Positions 1 through 5,085 of a DNA stretch of 6,908 nt are shown in pieces (the stretch's first letter is position 1; every line of letters starts with the position of its first letter). Under the pieces are notes generated by a model. It saw nothing but the letters and a program-made list of their open reading frames with translations. It searched no databases and had not been told where the DNA came from. The stretch comes from JBDRFZ01 sp043818395 (GTDB lineage Bacteria > Patescibacteriota > Patescibacteriia > 2-12-FULL-60-25). The stretch lies in the NCBI GenBank assembly GCA_043818395.1, contig JBDRFZ010000018.1:1-6908 (forward strand), written 5' to 3'. The translations under genes and the position numbers were made by a program.

Positions 1-98
1 GCATTACGCGGCCAAGGATATCGTGGATATTCAAATGCTTCTTCGACATAGGGAAATAGCTTTGTTCCATATCCCGACATGGTATCGGGACCGGACAT
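1..98 (-). CDS. 5' end of an unrecognised gene leaving the window to the left
   Basis: On the minus strand an open frame starts with ATG at 98-96 and stays open to the edge, giving 32 residues that begin MSGPDTMSGYGTKLF and are rich in aromatic residues and proline (FPYVEEAFEYPRYPWP). A Shine-Dalgarno-like AGAGGA (minus strand, 111-106) sits 7 bases before the ATG, and a TGTAAT hexamer (140-135) could be its -10. The same frame is open further upstream and contains an in-frame TTG at 122-120, an alternative start 24 bases earlier. I do not recognise the family. The gene would be divergent from the one starting at 204, with about 105 bases between them. The opposite strand is also open here (2-154), so strand is not certain; the start codon, Shine-Dalgarno site and protein-like composition favour the minus strand. 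Confidence 0.45.
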   Translation of the reverse strand, partial: MSGPDTMSGYGTKLFPYVEEAFEYPRYPWPRN

Positions 99-108
99 TT
101 CTATTTCC
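52..108 (-). other. Imperfect long hairpin over the start of the minus-strand gene
   Basis: Bases 52-59 (GGAAATAG) pair perfectly with 101-108 (CTATTTCC). Inside, 63-68 pairs with 93-97 with one bulged base, and 72-77 (TCCCGA) pairs with 85-90 (TCGGGA) around a 7-base loop, about 19 pairs in all. In minus-strand mRNA this covers part of the Shine-Dalgarno site and the UG of the start codon. There is no T-run, so it is not an obvious terminator. Base pairing is seen; a regulatory role is inference. Confidence 0.35.
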
Positions 109-132
109 TCTAAAGCGGACAATACTATTTCC
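92..132. repeat. Imperfect 17-bp direct repeat with 24-bp period
   Basis: Plus-strand 92-108 (CGGACATTTCTATTTCC) and 116-132 (CGGACAATACTATTTCC) match at 15 of 17 positions. The 24-base period is a whole number of codons. On the minus strand each copy reads GGAAATAG followed by a possible start codon (ATG in the copy at 98, TTG in the copy at 122), in the same frame. It looks like a local duplication of a translation initiation region. The 8-base core CTATTTCC of both copies is complementary to GGAAATAG at 52-59. Confidence 0.6.
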
Positions 133-134
133 GG

Positions 135-140
135 ATTACA
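135..140 (-). promoter_or_regulatory. Candidate -10 element for the minus-strand gene
   Basis: Read on the minus strand this is TGTAAT, five of six matches to TATAAT. Transcription would start near 128, leaving a leader of about 30 bases that contains the AGAGGA site. No convincing -35 lies 16-18 bases upstream, so support is limited. Confidence 0.25.
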
Positions 141-186
141 GGATGAATAAGTAAGTCATAGAGAGTTCAGTTATAACGTCTGTTCT

Positions 187-203
187 TGTGGTAAAATCCT
201 ATT
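187..203 (+). promoter_or_regulatory. Extended -10 promoter placing transcription start at the ATG
   Basis: TAAAAT at 192-197 (five of six matches to TATAAT) is preceded by TGG at 189-191, giving the extended -10 form TGN-TAAAAT. Six bases separate the hexamer from the ATG at 204, so a normal start point falls on or beside the A of that ATG. There is no Shine-Dalgarno sequence in the gap, which fits a leaderless transcript. No good -35 is seen, as is usual for extended -10 promoters. Confidence 0.5.
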
Positions 204-1091
204 ATGAATACCTCGCCTAATAATGTGAGTGGCAGATTATCTGCAGACGAATTACAATTTGCTTCATGGTGGGTAAAAAACGGAGCGCTTGTACGCCGTT
301 CGGTTTATATATTGCTTGCGGTGTTGCTCGCGATAACTTGGGGTTATTCACTCTGGGGTCTTTTGGATGCTTATGCCATATCTTATCCGCGGGAATCACG
401 CATAACCGGCGATATCGCCTTAAACCAACAACGTCTGTCTGCTCTTGAACAAGACATCCCGCAGAATGTTACACTTTCCGAAGTGCATGTTTTACAGACG
501 GTTGATGAAAGATATGATATGAGCGTGGAGATCGTTAATCCCAATGGGCAGTGGTGGGCTGAATTCAATTACAGGTTTAATTTCTCTGGAGAGATGACTC
601 CGGTCGAAACTGGATATGTATTGCCGCAGGGTACGCAAATTTTAACCGAGCTCGGATATAAACCCAAGGCAAAAGGAGGGCGCACGGCTATCTTGGTAAT
701 CGATAATGTGCGTTGGCACAGAGTGGATCCTGATATGGTCGGGAGTAGCTATAAGGATTTTGTTAAAGATCATCTGGCTATATCTTTTGATAAAATTAAA
801 TACGATACGGATATTTCTTTCGACACCAAAAAAATCGGGCAGACTTCTTTCATCCTAGTCAATAATGGCGCCTATGGTTATCGAAGTCTTGATTTGATTG
901 TACGTATTTACCGCGGTTCGGTTCCGGCCGCCATTAATCAAATAAGTATTACGAATCTTTCACCGGGTGAACGTCGTCCGATTCAGATGGTCTGGCTTGA
1001 AAATTTGCCTGGTATATCTAAGACAGAGATTATTCCGCAGGTAAATTTACTGGACAAAGATTCATATTTACCCACGCAGTATTTCAAATAA
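204..1091 (+). CDS. Membrane-anchored protein of unknown function, probably two outer beta-sandwich domains
   Basis: The 295-residue protein has one hydrophobic segment (about residues 33-54) preceded by K25, R31 and R32, which predicts the N-terminus inside and residues from about 60 onward outside. The outer part is rich in alternating beta-type sequence and looks like two related modules, about 88-172 and 192-284: each begins with a strand ending in VN plus a turn (EIVNPNGQWW near 109; ILVNNGAYGY near 217), then two further strands and a loop leading to another strand. This suggests tandem immunoglobulin-like or FxLYD-like folds, by inference. There is no cysteine and no lipobox. I do not recognise a named family. 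The start is the ATG at 204, supported by the promoter element just before it. rodA follows after 54 bases with no visible terminator between them, so the two may be co-transcribed and the protein may act in wall growth. Confidence 0.8.
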   Translation: MNTSPNNVSGRLSADELQFASWWVKNGALVRRSVYILLAVLLAITWGYSLWGLLDAYAISYPRESRITGDIALNQQRLSALEQDIPQNVTLSEVHVLQTVDERYDMSVEIVNPNGQWWAEFNYRFNFSGEMTPVETGYVLPQGTQILTELGYKPKAKGGRTAILVIDNVRWHRVDPDMVGSSYKDFVKDHLAISFDKIKYDTDISFDTKKIGQTSFILVNNGAYGYRSLDLIVRIYRGSVPAAINQISITNLSPGERRPIQMVWLENLPGISKTEIIPQVNLLDKDSYLPTQYFK

Positions 1092-1133
1092 TCAGCTCCA
1101 GATAAGTTACTTCCTCTCGTATATCTGAAATGG

Positions 1134-1145
1134 TAGGTTAGGGCT
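1134..1145 (+). promoter_or_regulatory. Weak -10-like hexamer six bases before rodA
   Basis: TAGGTT at 1134-1139 keeps only the most conserved -10 positions (first T, second A, last T) and is preceded by TGG at 1131-1133. It ends exactly six bases before the rodA ATG, the spacing seen at 204 and 2819. Alone it would be discarded; the shared position gives it some weight. The same bases (TAGGTTAGGG) could instead act as a poor Shine-Dalgarno site. Confidence 0.25.
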
Positions 1146-2258
1146 ATGAAGAGTTCCATCGAGGTATTTGCAAATTATGACTGGTCCCTGCTTATGGCTG
1201 CCTTGGCGCTTTCAGCTCTCGGCCTGTTAGCTATTTATGGAATAAATATTTCTGGAGGAGATGTTGATTTTTTTCAGTTTCGCAAGCAGTTGATCGCTCT
1301 TGGCATCGGGTTGGTTATTGCTTTGGGCGCGGCTTTTGTTGATTACCGGCATATTCGGACATTGTCTCTGCCCATCTTTTTAGCCGGGATCCTGATGTTA
1401 GTTGCGGTCTTGATTATAGGCACCACCGGTCGTAATGCCGGACGTTGGTTTGTTTTGGGCACGATCTCTTTTCAGCCTGTTGAAATCGCCAAGGTTACTT
1501 TGGGCGTTTTTTTGGCCGCTTATCTTTCGCGTTACGTACATCGCCGCCTGACCTGGTCGGCGTTTATCGGAAGCCTGGTCGTTTCTCTGCCGTATTTTGT
1601 TTTAGTTTTGCTTCAGCCGGATTTCGGTTCAGCTATGATTTTGATCGCTTTATGGATTTCAATTATTTTATTTTCCGGACTGCCTAAACATGCCTGGTGG
1701 ATCCTTCTCATGATTACTGTTGTTTTGGGTTCGCTATTTTGGTCCATTGGTCTTCAGCAGTATCAAAAAGACAGGGTTTTATCGTTTATTAATCCTTCAA
1801 TGGACCCGTACGGAGCATCTTACAACGTAACCCAAGCACGTATTGCTATCGGATCTGGCGGTTGGCTCGGCAAGGGGATCGGGGAGGGCTCACAGGCCAG
1901 GCTTAGATTTTTACCGGAAGCCAGTACGGATTTTATGTTTGCGGTTTTAGGCGAGGAACTTGGTTTTGTCGGGCTCGCTATCGTTCTCTCTCTGTTCGCA
2001 TTTATTTTTTATAGATTTACCAGAATCGCCATGGAGTCTGCGGATGCATTTGCCGGCATCTTACTTATCGGACTTTCTTCTATTATTGCTCTGCATTTAA
2101 TAATTAATGCCGGCATGAACATGGGTCTTTTGCCGGTTACGGGTATACCTCTTCCTTTTGCCTCCGCTGCGGCCTCTTCGTTGGTTTCCATGTTTGTGAT
2201 CATCGCTATAGCGGAGTCTGTTGCGGTAAGTAAAAAACATGCTTTTACGGATAAATAG
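1146..2258 (+). CDS. rodA: RodA, SEDS-family peptidoglycan glycosyltransferase
   Basis: This 370-residue integral membrane protein belongs to the SEDS family (RodA/FtsW/SpoVE), which polymerises lipid II into glycan strands with a partner class B penicillin-binding protein. Many hydrophobic segments run from about residue 14 to 360. Family landmarks are present: GRWFVLGTISFQPVEIAK (99-116), LLQPDFGSA (155-163), YQKDRVLSFINPSMDPYGA (206-224), IAIGSGGWLGKG (233-244) and LPEASTDFMFAVLGEELG (256-273). The last contains D262, matching the essential aspartate of RodA. The block from 206 to 273 resembles RodA more than FtsW, and the length equals that of E. coli RodA. One oddity: the usual SYGGSS after PLPF is SAAASS here (340-345). 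No pbp2 or mreBCD gene lies nearby. The start is the ATG at 1146, since an ATG at 1130 hits a stop at once. The gene ends in tandem stops, TAG TAG. FtsW is the alternative. Confidence 0.9.
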   Translation: MKSSIEVFANYDWSLLMAALALSALGLLAIYGINISGGDVDFFQFRKQLIALGIGLVIALGAAFVDYRHIRTLSLPIFLAGILMLVAVLIIGTTGRNAGRWFVLGTISFQPVEIAKVTLGVFLAAYLSRYVHRRLTWSAFIGSLVVSLPYFVLVLLQPDFGSAMILIALWISIILFSGLPKHAWWILLMITVVLGSLFWSIGLQQYQKDRVLSFINPSMDPYGASYNVTQARIAIGSGGWLGKGIGEGSQARLRFLPEASTDFMFAVLGEELGFVGLAIVLSLFAFIFYRFTRIAMESADAFAGILLIGLSSIIALHLIINAGMNMGLLPVTGIPLPFASAAASSLVSMFVIIAIAESVAVSKKHAFTDK

Positions 2259-2264
2259 TAGCCC

Positions 2265-2293
2265 TTGACATTTGAATAAAAATTGTATACAAA
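2265..2293 (+). promoter_or_regulatory. Promoter of the receiver gene
   Basis: A perfect TTGACA (2265-2270) starts seven bases after the rodA stop. With a 17-base spacer the -10 is TACAAA (2288-2293, four of six matches); TATACA at 2286-2291 is an alternative with a 15-base spacer. Transcription would start near 2300 and give a leader of about 35 bases. It is the only consensus -35 in the window. Confidence 0.6.
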
Positions 2294-2324
2294 GGATTTA
2301 TAGTTGCTCAAATAAACAGTGTTC

Positions 2325-2330
2325 AGGAGG
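2325..2330 (+). promoter_or_regulatory. Strong Shine-Dalgarno site that fixes the receiver start
   Basis: AGGAGG lies four bases before the ATG at 2335, slightly close but the full consensus. It settles the start against the longer reading from TTG at 2272, which would add 21 residues with no family similarity. It is the only full-consensus site on the plus strand here. Confidence 0.75.
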
Positions 2331-2334
2331 CGGA

Positions 2335-2709
2335 ATGGCTCAAACACAAAACAAAAAAAAGATTCTCATTGTAGAAGATGATCTCTCGATTATCAGAGTC
2401 TTCCAGAGGAGCTTAGATACATATGATATCGTGGTTGCGACAACGAGCGAGCAAGCCAGACGCGCATTCGAGGCAAACCCTGATCTCGCCTTGATCGTTC
2501 TGGATGGTAAACTAAAGGTGAGAGCAGGTGGTGTTGAACACATCGAAACAACCCTGATTCTTGTAGATGTATTTCGGTCCAGTTTCAAGGGGCCCATCGT
2601 AGTGACTTCCGGGGACATGGGGCTTCGAGGTGAGCAACTCGTCGCCGGCTGTACGCACTCTTCCGATAAGTGTAAGTTGGCCGACCTCGTGAAAACACTG
2701 CTAGGATGA
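2335..2709 (+). CDS. Stand-alone response regulator receiver (CheY-like) protein
   Basis: The 124-residue product is a single receiver domain with no output domain. Beta-1 reads KKILIVEDD with the acidic pair D15/D16; the phosphoacceptor is D57 in LALIVLDGKL; the switch position is T91 (or S92) in PIVVTSGD; the conserved lysine is K112 in SSDKCKLADLV, with cysteine where most receivers have proline. All phosphorylation residues are therefore present and it should be an active cytoplasmic phosphoacceptor, but no histidine kinase is nearby and its partner is unknown. The usual proline-glycine loop after D57 is replaced by GKLKVRAGG. The gene has its own promoter, Shine-Dalgarno and terminator. 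Its codon use (mostly TTC for Phe, frequent AGA/AGG, many C-ending codons) differs from rodA, which uses mostly TTT. It ends in tandem stops, TGA TAA. Confidence 0.85.
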   Translation: MAQTQNKKKILIVEDDLSIIRVFQRSLDTYDIVVATTSEQARRAFEANPDLALIVLDGKLKVRAGGVEHIETTLILVDVFRSSFKGPIVVTSGDMGLRGEQLVAGCTHSSDKCKLADLVKTLLG

Positions 2710-2728
2710 TAACAACTTCGTCGATCTC

Positions 2729-2756
2729 GCCGTCCCAATTCTTGGGGCGGCTTTTT
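2729..2756 (+). terminator. Rho-independent terminator after the receiver gene
   Basis: GCCGTCCC (2729-2736) pairs over all eight positions, one of them G-U, with GGGGCGGC (2744-2751) around a 7-base loop AATTCTT. TTTTT (2752-2756) follows, then more A/T. It begins 20 bases after the receiver stop codon and isolates that unit from the next gene. Confidence 0.88.
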
Positions 2757-2783
2757 AATTTTATTTATGAAATACGTTCTCCG

Positions 2784-2812
2784 TTGCCAGATATCCAACT
2801 TGGTAGTAAATT
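2784..2812 (+). promoter_or_regulatory. Promoter of the zinc-ribbon gene, probably leaderless
   Basis: TTGCCA (2784-2789, five of six matches to TTGACA) and TAAATT (2807-2812, four of six matches to TATAAT) are separated by 17 bases. The -10 ends exactly six bases before the ATG at 2819, which puts the expected start point on the ATG. No Shine-Dalgarno site lies between. Confidence 0.55.
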
Positions 2813-2818
2813 GTCGTT

Positions 2819-3160
2819 ATGTCAAAAGACTGCGGGCCCAAAATATTAACGCATTGCCCATTATGCCGAACTGAATACCAAGCCTCGGAAATCAAAATGC
2901 TTGGCGAAAAAGGCGCGGCACGGCTTTTTCATTGTACCTGCACAGCCTGCGGACATTCGATTTTAGCCATCGTACTTGAAGCAAGCGGAAGTATAAGTTC
3001 CGTGGGATTAGTTACTGATCTGGAGCTGTCGGATGTCATGCGTTTTCAGGCGGCTTTGCCGGTTTCATCTGATGAATGTGTTTCGATTTACAGGTCGTTA
3101 AATTTTAAAAGCCGTGATTTTTGCCGGCGTTTGCTTGACAAGAAAGCGTATAACGCCTAA
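2819..3160 (+). CDS. Small zinc-ribbon protein of unknown function
   Basis: The 113-residue protein has two CxxC pairs, C13-P-L-C16 and C41-T-A-C44 (with C39 close by), 24 residues apart. This is the pattern of a treble-clef or zinc-ribbon knuckle binding one zinc ion; H38 and H46 are nearby. The second half, after GLVTDLELSDVMRF (about 62-75), carries the pattern SSDECVSIYRSL (83-94), which I associate with a conserved family of Patescibacteria; that link is from memory and was not checked. No transmembrane segment or signal peptide is seen, so it is cytoplasmic. It lies between a terminator and rplY, 41 bases upstream of the latter, and might share its transcription. A link to ribosome function is suggested only by position. 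Confidence 0.8.
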   Translation: MSKDCGPKILTHCPLCRTEYQASEIKMLGEKGAARLFHCTCTACGHSILAIVLEASGSISSVGLVTDLELSDVMRFQAALPVSSDECVSIYRSLNFKSRDFCRRLLDKKAYNA

Positions 3161-3201
3161 TCTGCGCTCACCTTTTGTTCAATTTTTTACAGCATTATTG
3201 T

Positions 3202-3888
3202 ATGACATACACTATATCGGCCGAAATTAGAGAGTTGCTCGGCAGACAGGCAAAACAGGTTTTAACCAGCGGAAAAATACCGGCGGTTGTTTATGGTCAT
3301 GGTATTGAACCAAGGGCTGTGCAGGTAGCGCGTTCGGATTTCCGTAAAGTCTTAAAAGAGGCTGGATCCTCATCGCTTATTGATCTTGATCTCGGTGGCG
3401 ACAATGCGGTTAAAGTTCTGATTCAGGATGTACAGGTTAATCCGGTAACCATGGAACCTCGTCATATTGATTTCCGTCAGATCAGAATGGATGAAGAAAT
3501 CGAAGTTGAAGTTCCCCTTAGATTCATCGGGGAATCCAGAGCCGTCAAAGAAGAGGGTGGTACGCTCATGACGCAAATGGATTCAGTCCACGTCGAATGT
3601 CTGCCGGGAAGTTTGCCTAAGGAATTTGTTGTTGATTTGTCCAAATTGGCGAGTTTTGATGATACTATAATGATCAAATCGTTAGAAATTCCAGCCGGAG
3701 TTAAAATATTGGATGAACTTGAGGCGATTATCGCGAACGCCAGTCGACCGATGACTGAAGAGGAGCTTAAGAAGATGGATGAAGCTGAAGCGACCATGGA
3801 TGTTTCGGGTATCAAGACCGAAGCTGAAGAAAAGAAAGCTGCCGAGGAAGCTGAAAAGGCCGAAGAAGCGGAAGTCGAAAAGAAATAA
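3202..3888 (+). CDS. rplY: Large ribosomal subunit protein bL25 (TL5/CTC type)
   Basis: The product (228 residues from the ATG at 3202) is the general-stress form of L25, which binds 5S rRNA in the central protuberance of the large subunit. The N-terminal domain (about 1-92) has the signature SGKIPAVVYGHG (23-34), followed by the QDVQVNPVTMEPRHIDF segment (75-91). The beta-barrel TL5 domain follows (about 97-184), including EVEVPLRFIGES (101-112) and a VECLPGSLP strand near 131. The last 45 residues are an unstructured E/K/A-rich tail. I prefer the ATG at 3202 to the TTG at 3175, which would add MFNFLQHYC before the conserved start. No Shine-Dalgarno site is visible. The DUF3048 gene follows after 9 bases, suggesting an operon. 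Confidence 0.92.
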   Translation: MTYTISAEIRELLGRQAKQVLTSGKIPAVVYGHGIEPRAVQVARSDFRKVLKEAGSSSLIDLDLGGDNAVKVLIQDVQVNPVTMEPRHIDFRQIRMDEEIEVEVPLRFIGESRAVKEEGGTLMTQMDSVHVECLPGSLPKEFVVDLSKLASFDDTIMIKSLEIPAGVKILDELEAIIANASRPMTEEELKKMDEAEATMDVSGIKTEAEEKKAAEEAEKAEEAEVEKK

Positions 3889-3897
3889 ATTATTAAC
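3886..3897 (+). promoter_or_regulatory. -10-like hexamer overlapping the rplY stop codon
   Basis: TAAATT (3886-3891) starts with the TAA stop of rplY and ends exactly six bases before the DUF3048 ATG. It is the same hexamer at the same distance as before the zinc-ribbon gene. There is no -35 match at 16-18 bases and the region is AT-rich, so chance is possible. It could give a separate leaderless transcript of the downstream gene. Confidence 0.3.
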
Positions 3898-5019
3898 ATG
3901 GAGGGTTCTCGCGAGATTAAAATCTCATTCGAGAAATTTATTAAAAGATCTTGGCCGATTTTGGTTTTTGGTGGTGTATTGCTCGTGGTTACGAGTGTTC
4001 TACTTTTTATTTTTGCGGTTTCAGGAAAGGGTAGAAAGCAAGTTTCGAATACTGAAAATACCGTGACTGACACGCCGGCTACTACCGATGAAGCGATTTT
4101 GATACCACGTAATTTAGACGGAGTTTTGGTTGCACCGGAGGAAGCGCGATTACAGCCGTATGCTGTCATGGTGGAAAATCATGTTGATGCGCGGCCGCTG
4201 TCCGGTCCGGCATTGGCTAATTTGGTTTTTGAAATTCCGGTAGAAGGGGGAATAACGCGATATCTTTTAGTTTTTGATGCGACTACGACCGTTCAAACGA
4301 TTGGTCCTGTTAGGAGCGCCAGGCCGTATTTTGTGGATTTTGCGGATGGCTTAAACGCTGTTTATACTCATGTCGGCGGTAGTCCGGAGGCGCTTGAAAT
4401 GATTTCAGGATTAAGTTCGTTTCGTGATCTGAATGAATTTTTTAATGGGCGGTTTTTTTGGCGATCCGCAAAGCGTACTGCTCCGCATAACGTTTTTACA
4501 AGTACAGATTTATTGCATGAAGCGGCTCTTGGTAAAAAATGGACGGATGGCCACTTTCGACCGTGGAGCTATAAAGACGATGATCCGTTTGATAGTACGA
4601 CTTCGACGAATCGTGGAAGTGAGAACGGTCCTAAGCTGACTTATGGCGGATCATATTCGGTGAGCTGGACTTATGATCGGGAAACGAATAGTTATAAGCG
4701 TACAGAGGGTGAAAAGAAACAGCTTGACCAAGACGGTAGTCAGGTCACGGCAAAGAACATAGTGGTTCTTCAAACGGACGGTAGCGTCATAGATTCCGAG
4801 GGACGGTTAAAAATCAGGACGACCGGCCGCGGTAAAGCGACTTTATACCGTGATGGTAGGAGTTTTGAGGTTAGCTGGTTTAGAGCTAGCGGCGAACATA
4901 TAAAGATAGAATCAATTGACGGGAAAGAAGCGGATTTTAACAGAGGTACGACTTGGGTCGAAGTTATGTTAAATACGACTTCGGCGACATCCACGACATC
5001 AACTACGCCAACTGAATAA
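3898..5019 (+). CDS. Membrane-anchored DUF3048 (YerB-like) protein
   Basis: The 373-residue protein has one transmembrane segment (about 19-41) after a basic N-terminus, then an outer domain. The DUF3048 landmarks are clear: YAVMVENHVDARPLSG (88-103), FEIPVEGGITRYLLVF (111-126), IGPVRSARPYFVDFA (135-149), HVGGSPEAL (158-166) and APHNVFTS (195-202). A second domain, about 285-358 (KNIVVLQTDG to TTWVEVML), matches the expected position of the C-terminal DUF3048 part. The last 15 residues are a Thr/Ser-rich tail. Bacillus YerB is a lipoprotein; this protein has no lipobox and no cysteine at all, so it is held by its transmembrane helix. The family's biochemical role is not established; conserved His, Glu and Arg residues could form a catalytic or ligand site. 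No Shine-Dalgarno site precedes the ATG. It lies 9 bases after rplY. Confidence 0.88.
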   Translation: MEGSREIKISFEKFIKRSWPILVFGGVLLVVTSVLLFIFAVSGKGRKQVSNTENTVTDTPATTDEAILIPRNLDGVLVAPEEARLQPYAVMVENHVDARPLSGPALANLVFEIPVEGGITRYLLVFDATTTVQTIGPVRSARPYFVDFADGLNAVYTHVGGSPEALEMISGLSSFRDLNEFFNGRFFWRSAKRTAPHNVFTSTDLLHEAALGKKWTDGHFRPWSYKDDDPFDSTTSTNRGSENGPKLTYGGSYSVSWTYDRETNSYKRTEGEKKQLDQDGSQVTAKNIVVLQTDGSVIDSEGRLKIRTTGRGKATLYRDGRSFEVSWFRASGEHIKIESIDGKEADFNRGTTWVEVMLNTTSATSTTSTTPTE

Positions 5020-5034
5020 CAAGTCGAAGAGGGG

Positions 5035-5063
5035 TTGCTGATAATAAAAAAATCGTATATCAT
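5035..5063 (+). promoter_or_regulatory. Weak candidate promoter for murA inside the inverted repeat
   Basis: TTGCTG (5035-5040) and TATCAT (5058-5063) are 17 bases apart; matches to consensus are three and four of six. Transcription would begin near 5070 within the loop or right arm, avoiding formation of the full terminator hairpin and giving a short leader with no Shine-Dalgarno site. This is a tentative reading. Confidence 0.2.
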
Positions 5064-5085
5064 ATCTGAGATACGATTTTTTTAT
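5044..5085. terminator. 15-bp perfect inverted repeat ending at the murA start codon
   Basis: ATAAAAAAATCGTAT (5044-5058) and ATACGATTTTTTTAT (5071-5085) are perfect reverse complements around a 12-base loop. The A7 and T7 tracts at the outer ends make it look like a bidirectional rho-independent terminator for the rplY-DUF3048 unit, though only two pairs of the stem are G-C. The right arm ends at the base before the murA ATG, so any murA transcript starting upstream would have to pass it. It could instead, or also, be the operator of the HTH domain encoded directly downstream. Confidence 0.7.

Noticed and set aside
2..154. Plus-strand open frame of 50 codons whose KDIVDIQMLLRHREI stretch resembles the C-terminal part of a tyrosine recombinase (TKDI...LLGHKSI)
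   Set aside because: The catalytic tyrosine spacing and the rest of the tail do not fit, the GH is RH, and the minus strand has a start codon with a Shine-Dalgarno site. It may be the antisense shadow of that gene; the search that would decide is a profile match using sequence left of the window.
2272..2334. TTG start adding 21 residues to the receiver protein
   Set aside because: AGGAGG before the ATG at 2335 and the normal receiver N-terminus decide for the shorter form; the TTG would lie within the promoter.
2009..2347. 112-codon minus-strand open frame
   Set aside because: It is antisense to the conserved C-terminal part of rodA and to the receiver promoter; no family-like sequence.
2340..2798. 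152-codon minus-strand open frame
   Set aside because: It is antisense to the receiver gene and runs through its terminator; no family-like sequence is visible.
3175..3201. TTG start adding nine residues to L25
   Set aside because: No Shine-Dalgarno or -10 is placed for it, and the family sequence begins at the ATG.
3477..4169. 230-codon minus-strand open frame, Ser/Ala-rich
   Set aside because: It is antisense to rplY and the DUF3048 gene, and its low-complexity composition is the reverse complement of the E/K/A-rich L25 tail.
4975..5016. Repetitive ACGAC/ACATC-like bases as a possible DNA repeat
   Set aside because: They encode the Thr/Ser-rich tail of the DUF3048 protein and have no regular period.
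5035..5085. TTG start adding 17 residues to MurA, with GAGGGG directly before it
   Set aside because: The purine-rich stretch touches the TTG with no spacing, and the added residues are encoded by the inverted repeat.
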